64,000 nt of DNA from Pontibacter sp. SGAir0037 (GTDB taxonomy: Bacteria; Bacteroidota; Bacteroidia; Cytophagales; Hymenobacteraceae): the NCBI RefSeq assembly GCF_005491705.1, contig NZ_CP028092.1:5192879-5256878 (forward strand), written 5' to 3'. Both the position numbers and the translations under genes were made by a program. The notes under the pieces are model-generated. The model had not been told where the DNA came from, did no database searches, and was given only the letters and a program-made list of their open reading frames with translations. This document shows positions 34,361-43,629 of the stretch, one piece after another. Position 1 is the first letter of the stretch. Every line of letters begins with the position of its first letter.

Positions 34361-35424
34361 AGAAGGTTCTGATTGTAGCTCCCTATCCTCTTGGTTGTGC
34401 TCCCTCGCAACGCTTTCGTTTCGAGCAGTATTTGCCTGATATGGAGGCTGCTGGACTGGCTTATAAGTTTCAGCCGTTCTGGAGCAGGAAGGCCTGGCTT
34501 ATGCTCTACCGGAAAGGGTATCTGGGGCAGAAATTGTTTTTTTTGCTGCTAGGTTTTACGAAAAGGCTATGGCTGCTAACTCAGTTGCCTGGTTTTTATT
34601 ATGTGCTTATTCATCGTGAAGCCACTCCTGTTGGGCCGCCATGGTTTGAGTGGGTAGCAGCTAAACTATTCAGGAAAAAAGTTATTTTCGATTTTGATGA
34701 TGCTATCTGGTTACCTTATACCTCAGCAGAAAATAAAGTTGCCTCTAGGTTAAAATGGTCTTCCAAAACTAATCAGCTATGCAAGTGGAGCTACAAAGTC
34801 AGTTGCGGGAACAGTTATTTGCAGGCTTATGCGCTTCAGGTTAACAGGCGATCGGTGGTCTTGCCAACTACCATCGATATGAATTACCACCGTAAACCAG
34901 AGCGGCAGAAGAATGCTAGAACGGTTATCGGCTGGACAGGCTCACACTCTACCCTTCCGTATTTAAATATGCTGGAGCCGGTGCTTCAGCGCTTAGAGCA
35001 AAATTATAAGTTCGACTTTGTTGTAATTGCTGACAAAGCACCTGTACTTGATTTAAAATCGCTGGTTTACCTGGTATGGCAAAAAGACACCGAAATTCAG
35101 GATCTTTCGAGGTTTGATATAGGTGTAATGCCTTTGCCTGACACAGAGTGGGCTAAGGGGAAGTGTGCTTTCAAAGCACTGCAATACATGGCGTTGGGTA
35201 TACCGGCAGTGGTATCGGCGGTGGGAGAGAACCAAATTGCTGTGCCAAACGGAGTAGCAGGTTATACCTGTGCTACCTTGGAAGAATGGTATAGGGCATT
35301 AGAGAAGCTCCTGCTGCAGGAAACTCTACGTGCCCGGTTAGGAAAAGCGGGCCGGGAGTGGGTACAGGAAAACTATTCGAAACAAGTTTACCTGAATCAT
35401 TTCCTCCGCCTGTTTTTTTGTTGA
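34357..35424 (+). CDS. glycosyltransferase, GT4-like
   Basis: The 355-residue protein opens with ILIVAPYPLG-like start and PSQRFRFEQY, has DFDDAIWLP (about 112-120), GWTGSHST and the C-terminal donor motif IGVMPLPDTEWAKGKCAFK followed by LQYMALGIPAVVS. Probably the third transferase for a repeat unit. The final codons form part of the convergent hairpin at 35400-35438. Confidence 0.82.
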   Translation: MKKVLIVAPYPLGCAPSQRFRFEQYLPDMEAAGLAYKFQPFWSRKAWLMLYRKGYLGQKLFFLLLGFTKRLWLLTQLPGFYYVLIHREATPVGPPWFEWVAAKLFRKKVIFDFDDAIWLPYTSAENKVASRLKWSSKTNQLCKWSYKVSCGNSYLQAYALQVNRRSVVLPTTIDMNYHRKPERQKNARTVIGWTGSHSTLPYLNMLEPVLQRLEQNYKFDFVVIADKAPVLDLKSLVYLVWQKDTEIQDLSRFDIGVMPLPDTEWAKGKCAFKALQYMALGIPAVVSAVGENQIAVPNGVAGYTCATLEEWYRALEKLLLQETLRARLGKAGREWVQENYSKQVYLNHFLRLFFC

Positions 35425-35438
35425 ACAGGCGGAGGAAA
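35400..35438. terminator. convergent stem-loop over the glycosyltransferase 3' end
   Basis: A perfect 15-bp inverted repeat (35400-35414 and 35424-35438) with a 9-nt loop. It includes the last codons and stop of the plus-strand gene and lies 8 bp from the end of the minus-strand gene. There is no clear T run on either strand. Confidence 0.6.
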
Positions 35439-35446
35439 AAGTTTAA

Positions 35447-36694
35447 TCAGCTTCTTTTGTTTTTCTTCAGGTACTCCTTCGCTTCTTTATAGCCTGCAGA
35501 CTTTTTATCCATGGCGTTCATCACAATAGTGTAGTAATGCTTCGCCTTGGCCGTATCTTTTTCCTGGCTGGAGATGCGGGCCAGGTTTAAGTATGAATTG
35601 AGAAAATAACCGGAATCACGTTCTCCGGTCATCTCAGCAAACATAATGGATCTTTGGTAGTATTCTTTTGCTTGTGCTAAATCCCGGTATTTGTGCTGGT
35701 TTATATAAGCTAAAATATAAGAAGCGTACCGTCCGCTAATAGGCTCATAGCCGGGCATCTGCTTCTGTAATTTGTTCAGGATGTCCATAGATACCTGTTC
35801 TGCCGCAGTAAAATGCCCCTGCACAAATAGCAGGCGGGCATAAAAGCGCTGAAAATAAGCATTATCGGGGTATTTGGTTGCTAAATCTCTCGATAGCACA
35901 AGAGCCTCTCCTAAATTGTTTTCTTCATTGGCCAAGATCTTCATCAGAAAAAATTTAGATTCCGGGCCGGTATAAAAGCCATTGTCGGCAACAAAACGCA
36001 ATTGTTTTAAACCTAATCTTTTATCTCCGTCGGGGAAGAACATCAGCACCGGGCGCAGAAACTTGTAGTTTTCATGAATCCAGACGGCGTAGTAATTGAA
36101 AAGTGCTTCACCGAATAAAAATTCAGGACTTAAGCCATTCCCGGCTTTCGCTTTTTCGAGGTATTCCAGGGCACGCTTACTGGCTACAGTTGCTTTGCGC
36201 CAGTTGCTTCTTTCTGAGTGCAGCCTGCCTGTAAAACCATAGGCAGCCGATAAAAAGAAGGCAGCTTCAAAATTCTTACTATCTTTTTTATAAAGTTTCT
36301 CTGCTTTCTGGATTGTAGAGTCCATGTAAGCAAAGAAAAGATCATCGTATTGTAAGGTCTGGATATTGGTGGGTACAATTTTCCACCAGTTGCTCAAGCC
36401 AAGCAGGAAGTATGGTAGCGGATGCTCCGGGTACCGGCGTTTGATGGACTTAAACTGCTTCTCGGCAGTGGCATACTTAAAATTGTAGAGGTTGTCCAGT
36501 GCCCCCTCCAACTCATACTGCAGGTCCACATCGAGCAGAAGCATCCCCTTGATATTGCCTGCGCTGGGCATCACATCAATAGAATCCAGTGTGATGTGGC
36601 GCATGGCAGTTGTATCTATTTGTGCGTTTTGCTGCTGTGCCATTGATAAGAATGGTAAAGCAGCTAAAACTGCCATAAATAAAAACTTTTTCAT
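35447..36694 (-). CDS. secreted TPR-repeat protein
   Basis: Start taken at the ATG at 36694 (415 residues) because it gives a proper signal peptide (MKKFLFMAVLAALPFLSMAQ); a TTG four codons upstream is less likely. The mature protein is a series of tetratricopeptide-type helix pairs (e.g. around ATAEKQFKSIKRRYPEHP, NAYFQRFYARLLFVQGHF and KAKHYYTIVMNAMDKK). Periplasmic or outer-membrane associated scaffold; no partner is evident. Confidence 0.75.
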   Translation of the reverse strand: MKKFLFMAVLAALPFLSMAQQQNAQIDTTAMRHITLDSIDVMPSAGNIKGMLLLDVDLQYELEGALDNLYNFKYATAEKQFKSIKRRYPEHPLPYFLLGLSNWWKIVPTNIQTLQYDDLFFAYMDSTIQKAEKLYKKDSKNFEAAFFLSAAYGFTGRLHSERSNWRKATVASKRALEYLEKAKAGNGLSPEFLFGEALFNYYAVWIHENYKFLRPVLMFFPDGDKRLGLKQLRFVADNGFYTGPESKFFLMKILANEENNLGEALVLSRDLATKYPDNAYFQRFYARLLFVQGHFTAAEQVSMDILNKLQKQMPGYEPISGRYASYILAYINQHKYRDLAQAKEYYQRSIMFAEMTGERDSGYFLNSYLNLARISSQEKDTAKAKHYYTIVMNAMDKKSAGYKEAKEYLKKNKRS

Positions 36695-36773
36695 GGATAT
36701 TTTCAAGTTCGATGTTCTGATTAAATCGCTGCCTGTGGCTGCATCAGGGGCGATAAAAGTACAACAATTTTAC

Positions 36774-36781
36774 TAAATTTG
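36774..36781 (+). promoter_or_regulatory. candidate -7 box before M42 peptidase gene
   Basis: TAAATTTG fits TAnnTTTG; the leader would be very short (about 5 nt). No -33 box seen. Confidence 0.35.
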
Positions 36782-36791
36782 AATTCCACCA

Positions 36792-37721
36792 ATGGAAAAT
36801 AAACTTATGGAGCTTCTGGAGCAACTCTGCAAAATTCATGCGCCATCCGGTAACGAAAAGAAACTTTCCGAATACCTGCTTAACTATATCGAGTCTCATA
36901 AAGTTCAGTGGAAGACAATGCCCACCGTTGTTTACGGGGATGAATTCCAGGATTGTATTCTTTTAATATTTGGTAAACCTCGCACTGCTGTTTTTGCCCA
37001 TATAGATTCAATTGGCTTTACGGTGCGCTATGGAAAGCAACTGGTAAGGATAGGCGGCCCTGAAATGGAAACAGGCTATAAATTAGTAGGTGCAGATGCG
37101 CAGGGTGAAATAGAGTGCACGTTGCACTACAATGAAGAAGAGCACGAACTGACGTATGAGTTCGATCGTGAAATAGAGCGCGGAACAGAGCTGGTTTTTA
37201 AATGCGATTTCAGGGAAACGGAAGAAACCGTGCAGTCGTGCTACCTCGATAACCGGCTGGGTGTTTGGAGTGCTTTGCAGGTTGCTGAAACGCTGGAAAA
37301 TGGTATTATCGCTTTTGGCTGTTGGGAAGAGCATGGCGGTGGCTCTGTGGCTTATCTGGCTAAATATATTTATGAACAGTATGGTGTAAAGCAGGCTTTG
37401 ATTTCTGATATCACCTGGGTAACAGAGGGGGTGCATGCCGGGCAGGGCGTTGTTATTTCTTTGCGCGACAGCCTTATTCCACGACGGTCGTATGTGCAGA
37501 AGATTGTGCAACTAGCAAAAGAAGCTGGTATTGCTTATCAGCTGGAGGTGGAAGGTTCGGGTGGCAGCGATGCCAAAGAACTGCAACACAGTGCCTACCC
37601 CTGGGATTGGTGCTTTGTAGGTGCCCCCGAAGATCATGTGCATAGCCCCAATGAGATTGTGCATAAGAAGGATATAGAGAGCATGGTAGCCTTGTATAAA
37701 GTGCTGATGGAGAAGCTCTAG
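36792..37721 (+). CDS. M42-type aminopeptidase
   Basis: Predicted di-metal cytosolic peptidase. In the 309-residue protein the expected metal and catalytic residues are visible: His70 in AHIDSIGF, Asp153 in LDNRLG, Glu179/Glu180 in WEEHGGG, Asp206 in ISDITW and a C-terminal His in HSPNE (about 285). Shorter than typical M42 enzymes (about 340-360), with a reduced PDZ-like insert. Specificity unknown. Confidence 0.8.
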   Translation: MENKLMELLEQLCKIHAPSGNEKKLSEYLLNYIESHKVQWKTMPTVVYGDEFQDCILLIFGKPRTAVFAHIDSIGFTVRYGKQLVRIGGPEMETGYKLVGADAQGEIECTLHYNEEEHELTYEFDREIERGTELVFKCDFRETEETVQSCYLDNRLGVWSALQVAETLENGIIAFGCWEEHGGGSVAYLAKYIYEQYGVKQALISDITWVTEGVHAGQGVVISLRDSLIPRRSYVQKIVQLAKEAGIAYQLEVEGSGGSDAKELQHSAYPWDWCFVGAPEDHVHSPNEIVHKKDIESMVALYKVLMEKL

Positions 37722-38038
37722 TTATATGTTAAGGTAAATCTGATATTTTAACCCTTTGTTTCTGCCTGTGTTCTCTTTTGAATATCTCAGATAACACAAC
37801 ATGTTTTAAAGAAGTATATATTACTTTATTGATAAAAAAGAGGCTGGCAATGTATGCTGGCCTTTTTTATTGTACAATCTCTGTTTGCAATAGATACCTT
37901 TGAAACAGGTAAAGAGTCAGTGTTTTAACTTATAAGTGGTGGCTCACTTAACTATTTGCTAAAACACTTGGAATTCTCATTTGAATGCTCTTTCTTTAAT
38001 AGCAATATACTAATATTACTCAACTTTAACCTTCTTTA
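37722..38038 (+). other. intergenic region with terminator
   Basis: Holds an A-run and hairpin at about 37832-37868 (GGCTGGCA against TGCTGGCC with two wobbles, then six T), the likely terminator of the peptidase gene. The remaining AT-rich sequence must contain the hppA promoter, but I see no consensus match. Confidence 0.6.
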
Positions 38039-40294
38039 ATGGAAACAATTCTCTATGCGATTCCTGCTTTTGGAGTAGCTGCTCTCCTGTACACTTTTGT
38101 AAGGTCGGCTTGGGTAACAAAGCAACCTACCGGTGATGCCCGCATGAGTACTATAGCGAAATATATTGCTGATGGCGCTATGGCATTTCTGAAGGCGGAG
38201 TATAAGGTGTTATTCTACTTTGTTATAATTGCCTGTATCTTTTTAGGTTACCTCGGCTATACTGGTGAGCGGTCTCACTGGACAATTGTAATAGCCTTCG
38301 TTATAGGCGCATTTTTCTCTGCCTTAGCCGGTTTTATCGGAATGCGCATTGCTACCAAAGCCAATGTGCGTACTGCTGAGGCAGCCCGTACCAGCCTTTC
38401 AAAAGCGCTAAATGTTTCCTTTGTGGGAGGCTCAGTAATGGGAATGGGGGTAGCAGGTTTGGCCGTTTTAGGTTTAGGCTCTCTCTTCATAGTACTGTAC
38501 TACTACTTTGTGCAGCAAACCGGAGCCGATGTAAACGGGCTGGAAATGGAGCGGGCCCTGGAGGTGCTCACCGGTTTCTCGCTCGGTGCGGAAAGTATAG
38601 CCTTGTTTGCGCGTGTAGGTGGCGGCATTTATACGAAAGCAGCCGATGTGGGTGCCGACCTGGTGGGTAAGGTAGAGGCCGGTATTCCGGAGGACGATCC
38701 GCGTAACCCTGCTACTATTGCCGATAACGTAGGAGATAATGTAGGCGATGTGGCAGGCATGGGAGCAGACTTATTTGGCTCTTATGTGGCTACTATTTTA
38801 GCTACCATGGTGCTGGGGCGTGAGGTGGTGGTGGAAGATAATTTCGGAGGCTTGTCGCCGGTCATACTGCCGATGCTGATTGCCGGCTTAGGTATAGTTT
38901 TCTCGCTGATCGGGATGCTCTTTGTTCGGGTAAAAGAGGGAGGCAATGTGCAGGGGGCGCTGAACCTGGGCAACTGGATTTCTGTAGCCTTAACCGCTGT
39001 AGGTGCTTATTTTGCTATTGAGTGGCTGCTGCCGGAAAATCTGACCCTGCGCAATTTCGATTTCACTTCTTCCGGAGTGTTTCTGGCGGTAATCGTAGGT
39101 TTAGTGGTAGGCGCCCTCATGAGCATCATCACTGAGTATTATACGGCGATGGGTAAAAAACCTGTCAGCTCAATTGTGCAGCAGTCTTCTACAGGCCATG
39201 CCACCAATATTATTGCAGGTCTGGCTGTAGGCATGCATTCCACTGTGTTGCCCATTATAGTGCTGGCAGCGGGCATAGTGCTATCTTATGCAGCAGCAGG
39301 CTTGTATGGAGTAGCCATTGCGGCGGCAGGTATGATGGCTACAACAGCCATGCAACTTGCCATTGATGCTTTTGGACCCATAGCAGATAATGCCGGCGGT
39401 ATAGCTGAAATGAGCGAACTGCCAAAAGAAGTACGAGAGCGCACCGACATACTGGATGCTGTAGGCAATACCACTGCAGCTACAGGTAAAGGATTTGCTA
39501 TAGCCTCTGCTGCGCTTACATCTTTGGCGCTTTTTGCAGCGTTTGTGGGTATAGCCGGTATTCCAAGTATTGATCTTTACAAAGCGCCTGTACTGGCAGG
39601 CTTGTTTATAGGTGCCATGATTCCTTTTATCTTCTCGGCATTAGCTATATCGGCAGTGGGTAGAGCAGCCATGTCGATGGTGCAGGAAGTGCGGCGCCAG
39701 TTCCGCGAGATTCCGGGTATTATGGAGGGTACAGGTAAACCGGAGTATGAAAAGTGTGTCGCTATCTCTACAAAGGCTGCCATTCGGGAAATGATGCTGC
39801 CAGGGGCTATAGCGCTGATTGTACCTATAGTGGTTGGCTTTGGCTTCCGGAATGTATTTCCCGATACTTCCTCTGCCGAGATACTGGGTGGCCTCTTGGC
39901 CGGAGTAACGGTATCTGGTGTATTGATGGCCATGTTTCAGTCAAACGCAGGAGGGGCCTGGGATAACGCAAAGAAATCTTTTGAAAAAGGGGTTGAGATC
40001 AACGGGAAAGTAGAATATAAAGGCTCTGATGCCCATAAAGCCTCTGTAACAGGCGACACAGTAGGAGATCCTTTCAAAGATACCTCGGGTCCATCTATGA
40101 ACATCCTGATAAAGCTGATGTCTATCGTATCGTTGGTTATAGCACCTCATATTGCCTTGGAGCAGGAGCCTCCACTGCCGGAAGCGCCGATCGAAATAAA
40201 TATGGATACCAAAAGTTTAACACCTGAACAGGCCAGTGCAGCTGTTAACTCAGAAAATACAGTGGCTCTGGAGGTAGTTGCCGCTGAAAGATAA
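38039..40294 (+). CDS. hppA: membrane-bound ion-translocating pyrophosphatase
   Basis: Hydrolyses PPi and pumps H+ and/or Na+ out of the cytoplasm. The 751-residue polytopic protein has the PPi-binding motifs (DVGADLVGKVE, NPATIADNVGDNVGD, and a distal Asp-rich segment GDTVGDPFKDTSGPS). At the position that separates subclasses it reads GNTTAATGKG, i.e. Ala in the place of the Lys of K+-independent enzymes, so a K+-dependent pump is expected. The exact ion (H+, Na+ or both) cannot be decided by eye. The terminator is at 40327-40360. Confidence 0.93.
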   Translation: METILYAIPAFGVAALLYTFVRSAWVTKQPTGDARMSTIAKYIADGAMAFLKAEYKVLFYFVIIACIFLGYLGYTGERSHWTIVIAFVIGAFFSALAGFIGMRIATKANVRTAEAARTSLSKALNVSFVGGSVMGMGVAGLAVLGLGSLFIVLYYYFVQQTGADVNGLEMERALEVLTGFSLGAESIALFARVGGGIYTKAADVGADLVGKVEAGIPEDDPRNPATIADNVGDNVGDVAGMGADLFGSYVATILATMVLGREVVVEDNFGGLSPVILPMLIAGLGIVFSLIGMLFVRVKEGGNVQGALNLGNWISVALTAVGAYFAIEWLLPENLTLRNFDFTSSGVFLAVIVGLVVGALMSIITEYYTAMGKKPVSSIVQQSSTGHATNIIAGLAVGMHSTVLPIIVLAAGIVLSYAAAGLYGVAIAAAGMMATTAMQLAIDAFGPIADNAGGIAEMSELPKEVRERTDILDAVGNTTAATGKGFAIASAALTSLALFAAFVGIAGIPSIDLYKAPVLAGLFIGAMIPFIFSALAISAVGRAAMSMVQEVRRQFREIPGIMEGTGKPEYEKCVAISTKAAIREMMLPGAIALIVPIVVGFGFRNVFPDTSSAEILGGLLAGVTVSGVLMAMFQSNAGGAWDNAKKSFEKGVEINGKVEYKGSDAHKASVTGDTVGDPFKDTSGPSMNILIKLMSIVSLVIAPHIALEQEPPLPEAPIEINMDTKSLTPEQASAAVNSENTVALEVVAAER

Positions 40295-40326
40295 AGTAAT
40301 TGATTAGGTTAGTTAGTATAGTTTCG

Positions 40327-40360
40327 ATAAGCCCGGCACATTGTGTTGGGCTTATTTTTT
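40327..40360 (+). terminator. terminator of hppA
   Basis: ATAAGCCC (40327-40334) pairs with GGGCTTAT (40348-40355), extended by wobble pairs, followed by T. It overlaps the -33 box of the hpt promoter. Confidence 0.75.
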
Positions 40361-40376
40361 AATTATAGTATCTTTG
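40346..40376 (+). promoter_or_regulatory. promoter of hpt
   Basis: TTG (40346-40348), 20-bp spacer, TATCTTTG (40369-40376). Supports the hpt start at 40401 and excludes an upstream start. Confidence 0.65.
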
Positions 40377-40400
40377 CCAAAGACACCAATACAAATAAAC

Positions 40401-40943
40401 ATGGAGCCTCGTACTGTAACGCTGCACGACTGTGACTTTGATACTTATATCTGTGAAGAGGAAATAATTGCCCATATTACAATGATGGGGGAACAGCTGG
40501 ATAAAGATTACGCAGATAAAAATCCTCTTTTTCTGGCGGTTCTGAACGGCTCTTTTATGTTTGCTGCCGATCTGATGAAGCGTATTAGCATAGCTTCTGA
40601 AATTTCTTTTATAAGGCTTTCCTCTTACAAAGACATGCAGAGTACAGGCACTGTAAAAGAGATTCTTGGTTTATCGGAAGAAGTGAAAGGGCGGCATGTT
40701 GTTGTGCTGGAAGACATCGTAGATACCGGACATACTGTACATGGCCTGTTGCAGCAGCTTGAGGCAAAAGAACCCGCTTCTTTAGAAGTAGCCACCTTAT
40801 TGCTTAAGCCGGACTGCCTGCAGCACGACCTTAAGATCAGATATGTGGCTAAATCCATTCCGAATGATTTTGTGGTGGGATATGGTTTGGATTACAATGG
40901 CTTAGGTCGTAACCTCAGAGATATATACAAAATCGTATCCTGA
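40401..40943 (+). CDS. hpt: hypoxanthine phosphoribosyltransferase
   Basis: Purine salvage: converts hypoxanthine (and guanine) plus PRPP to IMP/GMP. The 180-residue protein contains the PRPP-binding motif VVLEDIVDTGHT (101-112) and the catalytic-loop region SSYKDMQST. I use the ATG at 40401; an upstream frame extension to 40341 lies in the promoter. Confidence 0.92.
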   Translation: MEPRTVTLHDCDFDTYICEEEIIAHITMMGEQLDKDYADKNPLFLAVLNGSFMFAADLMKRISIASEISFIRLSSYKDMQSTGTVKEILGLSEEVKGRHVVVLEDIVDTGHTVHGLLQQLEAKEPASLEVATLLLKPDCLQHDLKIRYVAKSIPNDFVVGYGLDYNGLGRNLRDIYKIVS

Positions 40944-41117
40944 AACCAGCCTATTGCTGCAGGGCCATACCCGAACGTCAGGCAGGCCGGCCACTTGGTT
41001 TATTACGTCTGCAAATAAGATAAACTGAATCTGCTGAAATACTTATAAAAGTAGCAATACCGCTAATAACATAAATCTGTTTCGTTTATAAATAATAGGT
41101 AATACAACATTTATAGT

Positions 41118-41125
41118 TATTTTTG
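41118..41125 (+). promoter_or_regulatory. candidate -7 box of adk
   Basis: TATTTTTG fits the consensus exactly, 22 bp before the adk ATG at 41147; no clear -33 box. Confidence 0.4.
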
Positions 41126-41146
41126 CCTTCTATCAACATTAAAAAT

Positions 41147-41737
41147 ATGCTCAACATTGTTTTGTTTGGCCCTCCAGGCGCTGGTAAAGGAACACAAAGT
41201 CAGAAACTGATTGACAAATATAACCTGGTTCACCTTTCTACAGGTGATTTGCTCCGTTCAGAGATTGCTGCTGGTACAGAGTTAGGTATGAAAGCAAAGT
41301 CTTTGATGGACAATGGAATCTTGGTGCCAGACGAAGTGGTGATTGGCATGATAGCAAACAAGCTGAAAGAGCACAACGATGCCGAAGGCTTTATTTTTGA
41401 TGGTTTTCCGCGTACTGTTCCGCAGGCACAGGGCTTGGATAAACTCCTGCTGGAGCATGATACCGAAATTTCAGGCATGCTGGCACTGGAGGTAGATGAT
41501 GAAGAATTAACGAAGCGCCTGTTGCTTCGCGGTGAAACATCCGGCCGTCCTGACGACCAGAATGAGGAGCTTATCCGCAAGCGTGTGCAGGAGTACAATA
41601 CCAAAACTGCACCTGTGGCTGACTATTATGCAGGCCAGAGTAAGTTTTTTGCTGTAGATGGGATCGGTGAAATCGATGCTATTTTTAAGCAACTTTGCCA
41701 CTACATTGATGCTCTTAAAGAGAAGCAGGAAAAATAG
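41147..41737 (+). CDS. adk: adenylate kinase
   Basis: Interconverts AMP, ADP and ATP. The 196-residue protein starts right at the nucleotide loop (GPPGAGKGTQ at 8-17), has DGFPRTVPQA (AMP site) and a short LID (RGETSGRPDD) without zinc cysteines. The ATG at 41147 fits the family start better than the TTG at 41123, which overlaps the -7 box. Confidence 0.95.
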   Translation: MLNIVLFGPPGAGKGTQSQKLIDKYNLVHLSTGDLLRSEIAAGTELGMKAKSLMDNGILVPDEVVIGMIANKLKEHNDAEGFIFDGFPRTVPQAQGLDKLLLEHDTEISGMLALEVDDEELTKRLLLRGETSGRPDDQNEELIRKRVQEYNTKTAPVADYYAGQSKFFAVDGIGEIDAIFKQLCHYIDALKEKQEK

Positions 41738-41782
41738 CATCCTGTCACCTTTTTGGCATTACTGAATTTATACCTAGTACGG

Positions 41783-41833
41783 CTAATGAGATATAAACAC
41801 TTTTTCATTTAAAAGTGTATTATATCTCATTAG
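41783..41833. terminator. long stem-loop between adk and obg
   Basis: A 13-bp perfect outer stem and an 8-bp inner stem with a small bulge (41783-41804 against 41811-41833). It probably ends adk transcripts; the region after it is AT-rich but has no clean T run. Confidence 0.6.
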
Positions 41834-41868
41834 TGTTTAATTATCATTTACTTATTTAATGACAGGGT

Positions 41869-42861
41869 TTGGCTTCATCCAACTTTATAGATTACGTTAA
41901 AATCTGCTCCCGCTCCGGCCGGGGAGGAGGTGGGTCTGCACATTTGCACCGCGACAAGAAAACAGCTAAGGGCGGGCCTGACGGAGGCGATGGCGGGCGT
42001 GGAGGCCATATTATCCTGAGGGGAAACTCCCAGCTCTGGACGCTTTTGCATTTGCAGTTCCGCAAGCACGTTATGGCTGAAAACGGGCATAACGGAGGAC
42101 CAGCCCACTCATCGGGAGCGCAAGGGAAAGATGAGATACTGGAGGTGCCATTGGGTACGGTAGCAAGAGATGCCGAAACAGGTGAGGTGAAATGTGAGAT
42201 TACCGAGCACGGACAGGAAATTATACTAACTGCAGGTGGAAGAGGTGGCTTAGGAAACGCTCACTTTAAATCGCCTACTAACCAGACGCCGCGCTATGCA
42301 CAGCCAGGTGAAGAGGGAATTGAAGAATGGGTGGTACTGGAACTGAAACTCTTGGCCGATGTGGGTTTGGTAGGATTCCCGAATGCCGGAAAATCTACCT
42401 TGCTTTCGGTTGTTTCTGCCGCCAAGCCTAAAATTGCAAACTATGCCTTTACTACCCTAGAGCCAAACCTGGGAGTAGTTGCTTACCGCGACTATAGGTC
42501 CTTTGTAATGGCCGATATACCAGGTATTATAGAGGGGGCTTCTGAAGGAAAAGGCTTAGGGCTCCGCTTCCTGCGCCACATAGAAAGAAACTCCATTCTT
42601 TTGTTCATGATTTCCTGCGAAAGCCCCGATATAGCAGAAGAGTACAAGATACTGCTCAACGAGCTGGAGACGTTTAATCCTGAGCTGCTCGATAAAAAGC
42701 GTATCCTGGCCATCACTAAAACAGATATGATCGACGATGAACTGGAGGCGGAAATGCGTGCCACATTACCTCAGGATCTGCCAACCGTGTTTATATCCAG
42801 CATTACACAGAAGAACATCACGCAGCTGAAAGACCTGATCTGGGAGGCGTTGAATAATTGA
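41869..42861 (+). CDS. obgE: Obg-family GTPase
   Basis: Ribosome-associated GTPase. The 330-residue protein has the glycine-rich Obg domain (1-160, GGPDGGDGGRGGH) and a G domain with GFPNAGKST (about 171-179), DIPGIIEGA and TKTD. There is no C-terminal OCT extension. The family N-terminus (ASSNFIDYVKI) is reached only by a TTG start at 41869; the ATG at 41859 is in another frame, so this gene appears to use TTG. Confidence 0.93.
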   Translation: MASSNFIDYVKICSRSGRGGGGSAHLHRDKKTAKGGPDGGDGGRGGHIILRGNSQLWTLLHLQFRKHVMAENGHNGGPAHSSGAQGKDEILEVPLGTVARDAETGEVKCEITEHGQEIILTAGGRGGLGNAHFKSPTNQTPRYAQPGEEGIEEWVVLELKLLADVGLVGFPNAGKSTLLSVVSAAKPKIANYAFTTLEPNLGVVAYRDYRSFVMADIPGIIEGASEGKGLGLRFLRHIERNSILLFMISCESPDIAEEYKILLNELETFNPELLDKKRILAITKTDMIDDELEAEMRATLPQDLPTVFISSITQKNITQLKDLIWEALNN

Positions 42862-43050
42862 GCTATCCGTGAATTTGAGGATTTGGAAAATTAAGAATAA
42901 AGTGTGAGTTGATAGCGTTATAGTTGGTTTTAAATTTCCACATTTTGCATCTCCAAATTATAAATAACGTGCCACTCTGTCACTTCTGGAGTTTTGGCAA
43001 GACAATTGAAAAGATAAAAAAGACTTATCAATATAACTTTTAAAGGCATT

Positions 43051-43626
43051 ATGTCAGATAAAGATATTAAGAAAGAGCAGGAGAACGAAGAACTGCAGGA
43101 AAATACTGCCAGTGTAGAAGAAAACGGGCAGGAGGAAACTCAGAATGAAGAAGTTACTGCCGAAGCTGAGGGTGCAACCGAAAATGCAGCCGAGGCCGAG
43201 CTCGCAGAAATGAAAGATAAATATGTGCGTCTGATGGCAGAGTTCGAAAACTTTCGTCGCAGAACAGCTAAAGAACGCATAGAACTTTCTAAAACAGCTA
43301 CGCAAGACCTGATGGGGAACTTATTGCCTGTTTTAGATGATATGGAAAGAGCGCGTCAGTCAATGGAATCGGCTCAGGAAGTAAGCGCCATTTTAGAAGG
43401 ACTTGACCTGGTGTTCCATAAGCTGAAAAACGTTACCCAGCAAAAGGGCCTTCAGGTAATGGAGATTAGCCAGGGCGATGACTTTAACAGCGATTTACAC
43501 GAGGCAATTACGCAGGCACCGGCTCCTTCTGACGAACTGAAAGGGAAGATTATTGATGTTATTGAGAAAGGATATACTTTAAATGATAAGGTAATCCGTT
43601 TCGCAAAAGTTATTATAGGAGCTTAA
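43051..43626 (+). CDS. grpE: nucleotide exchange factor GrpE
   Basis: Releases ADP from DnaK during protein folding. The 191-residue protein has an acidic Glu/Asn-rich N-terminus (1-50), the long dimerising helix with FENFRRRTAKER and the C-terminal beta domain ending in AKVIIGA. It lies 3 bp before dnaJ, the usual chaperone pair; dnaK is not in this window. Confidence 0.95.
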   Translation: MSDKDIKKEQENEELQENTASVEENGQEETQNEEVTAEAEGATENAAEAELAEMKDKYVRLMAEFENFRRRTAKERIELSKTATQDLMGNLLPVLDDMERARQSMESAQEVSAILEGLDLVFHKLKNVTQQKGLQVMEISQGDDFNSDLHEAITQAPAPSDELKGKIIDVIEKGYTLNDKVIRFAKVIIGA

Positions 43627-43629
43627 GTA

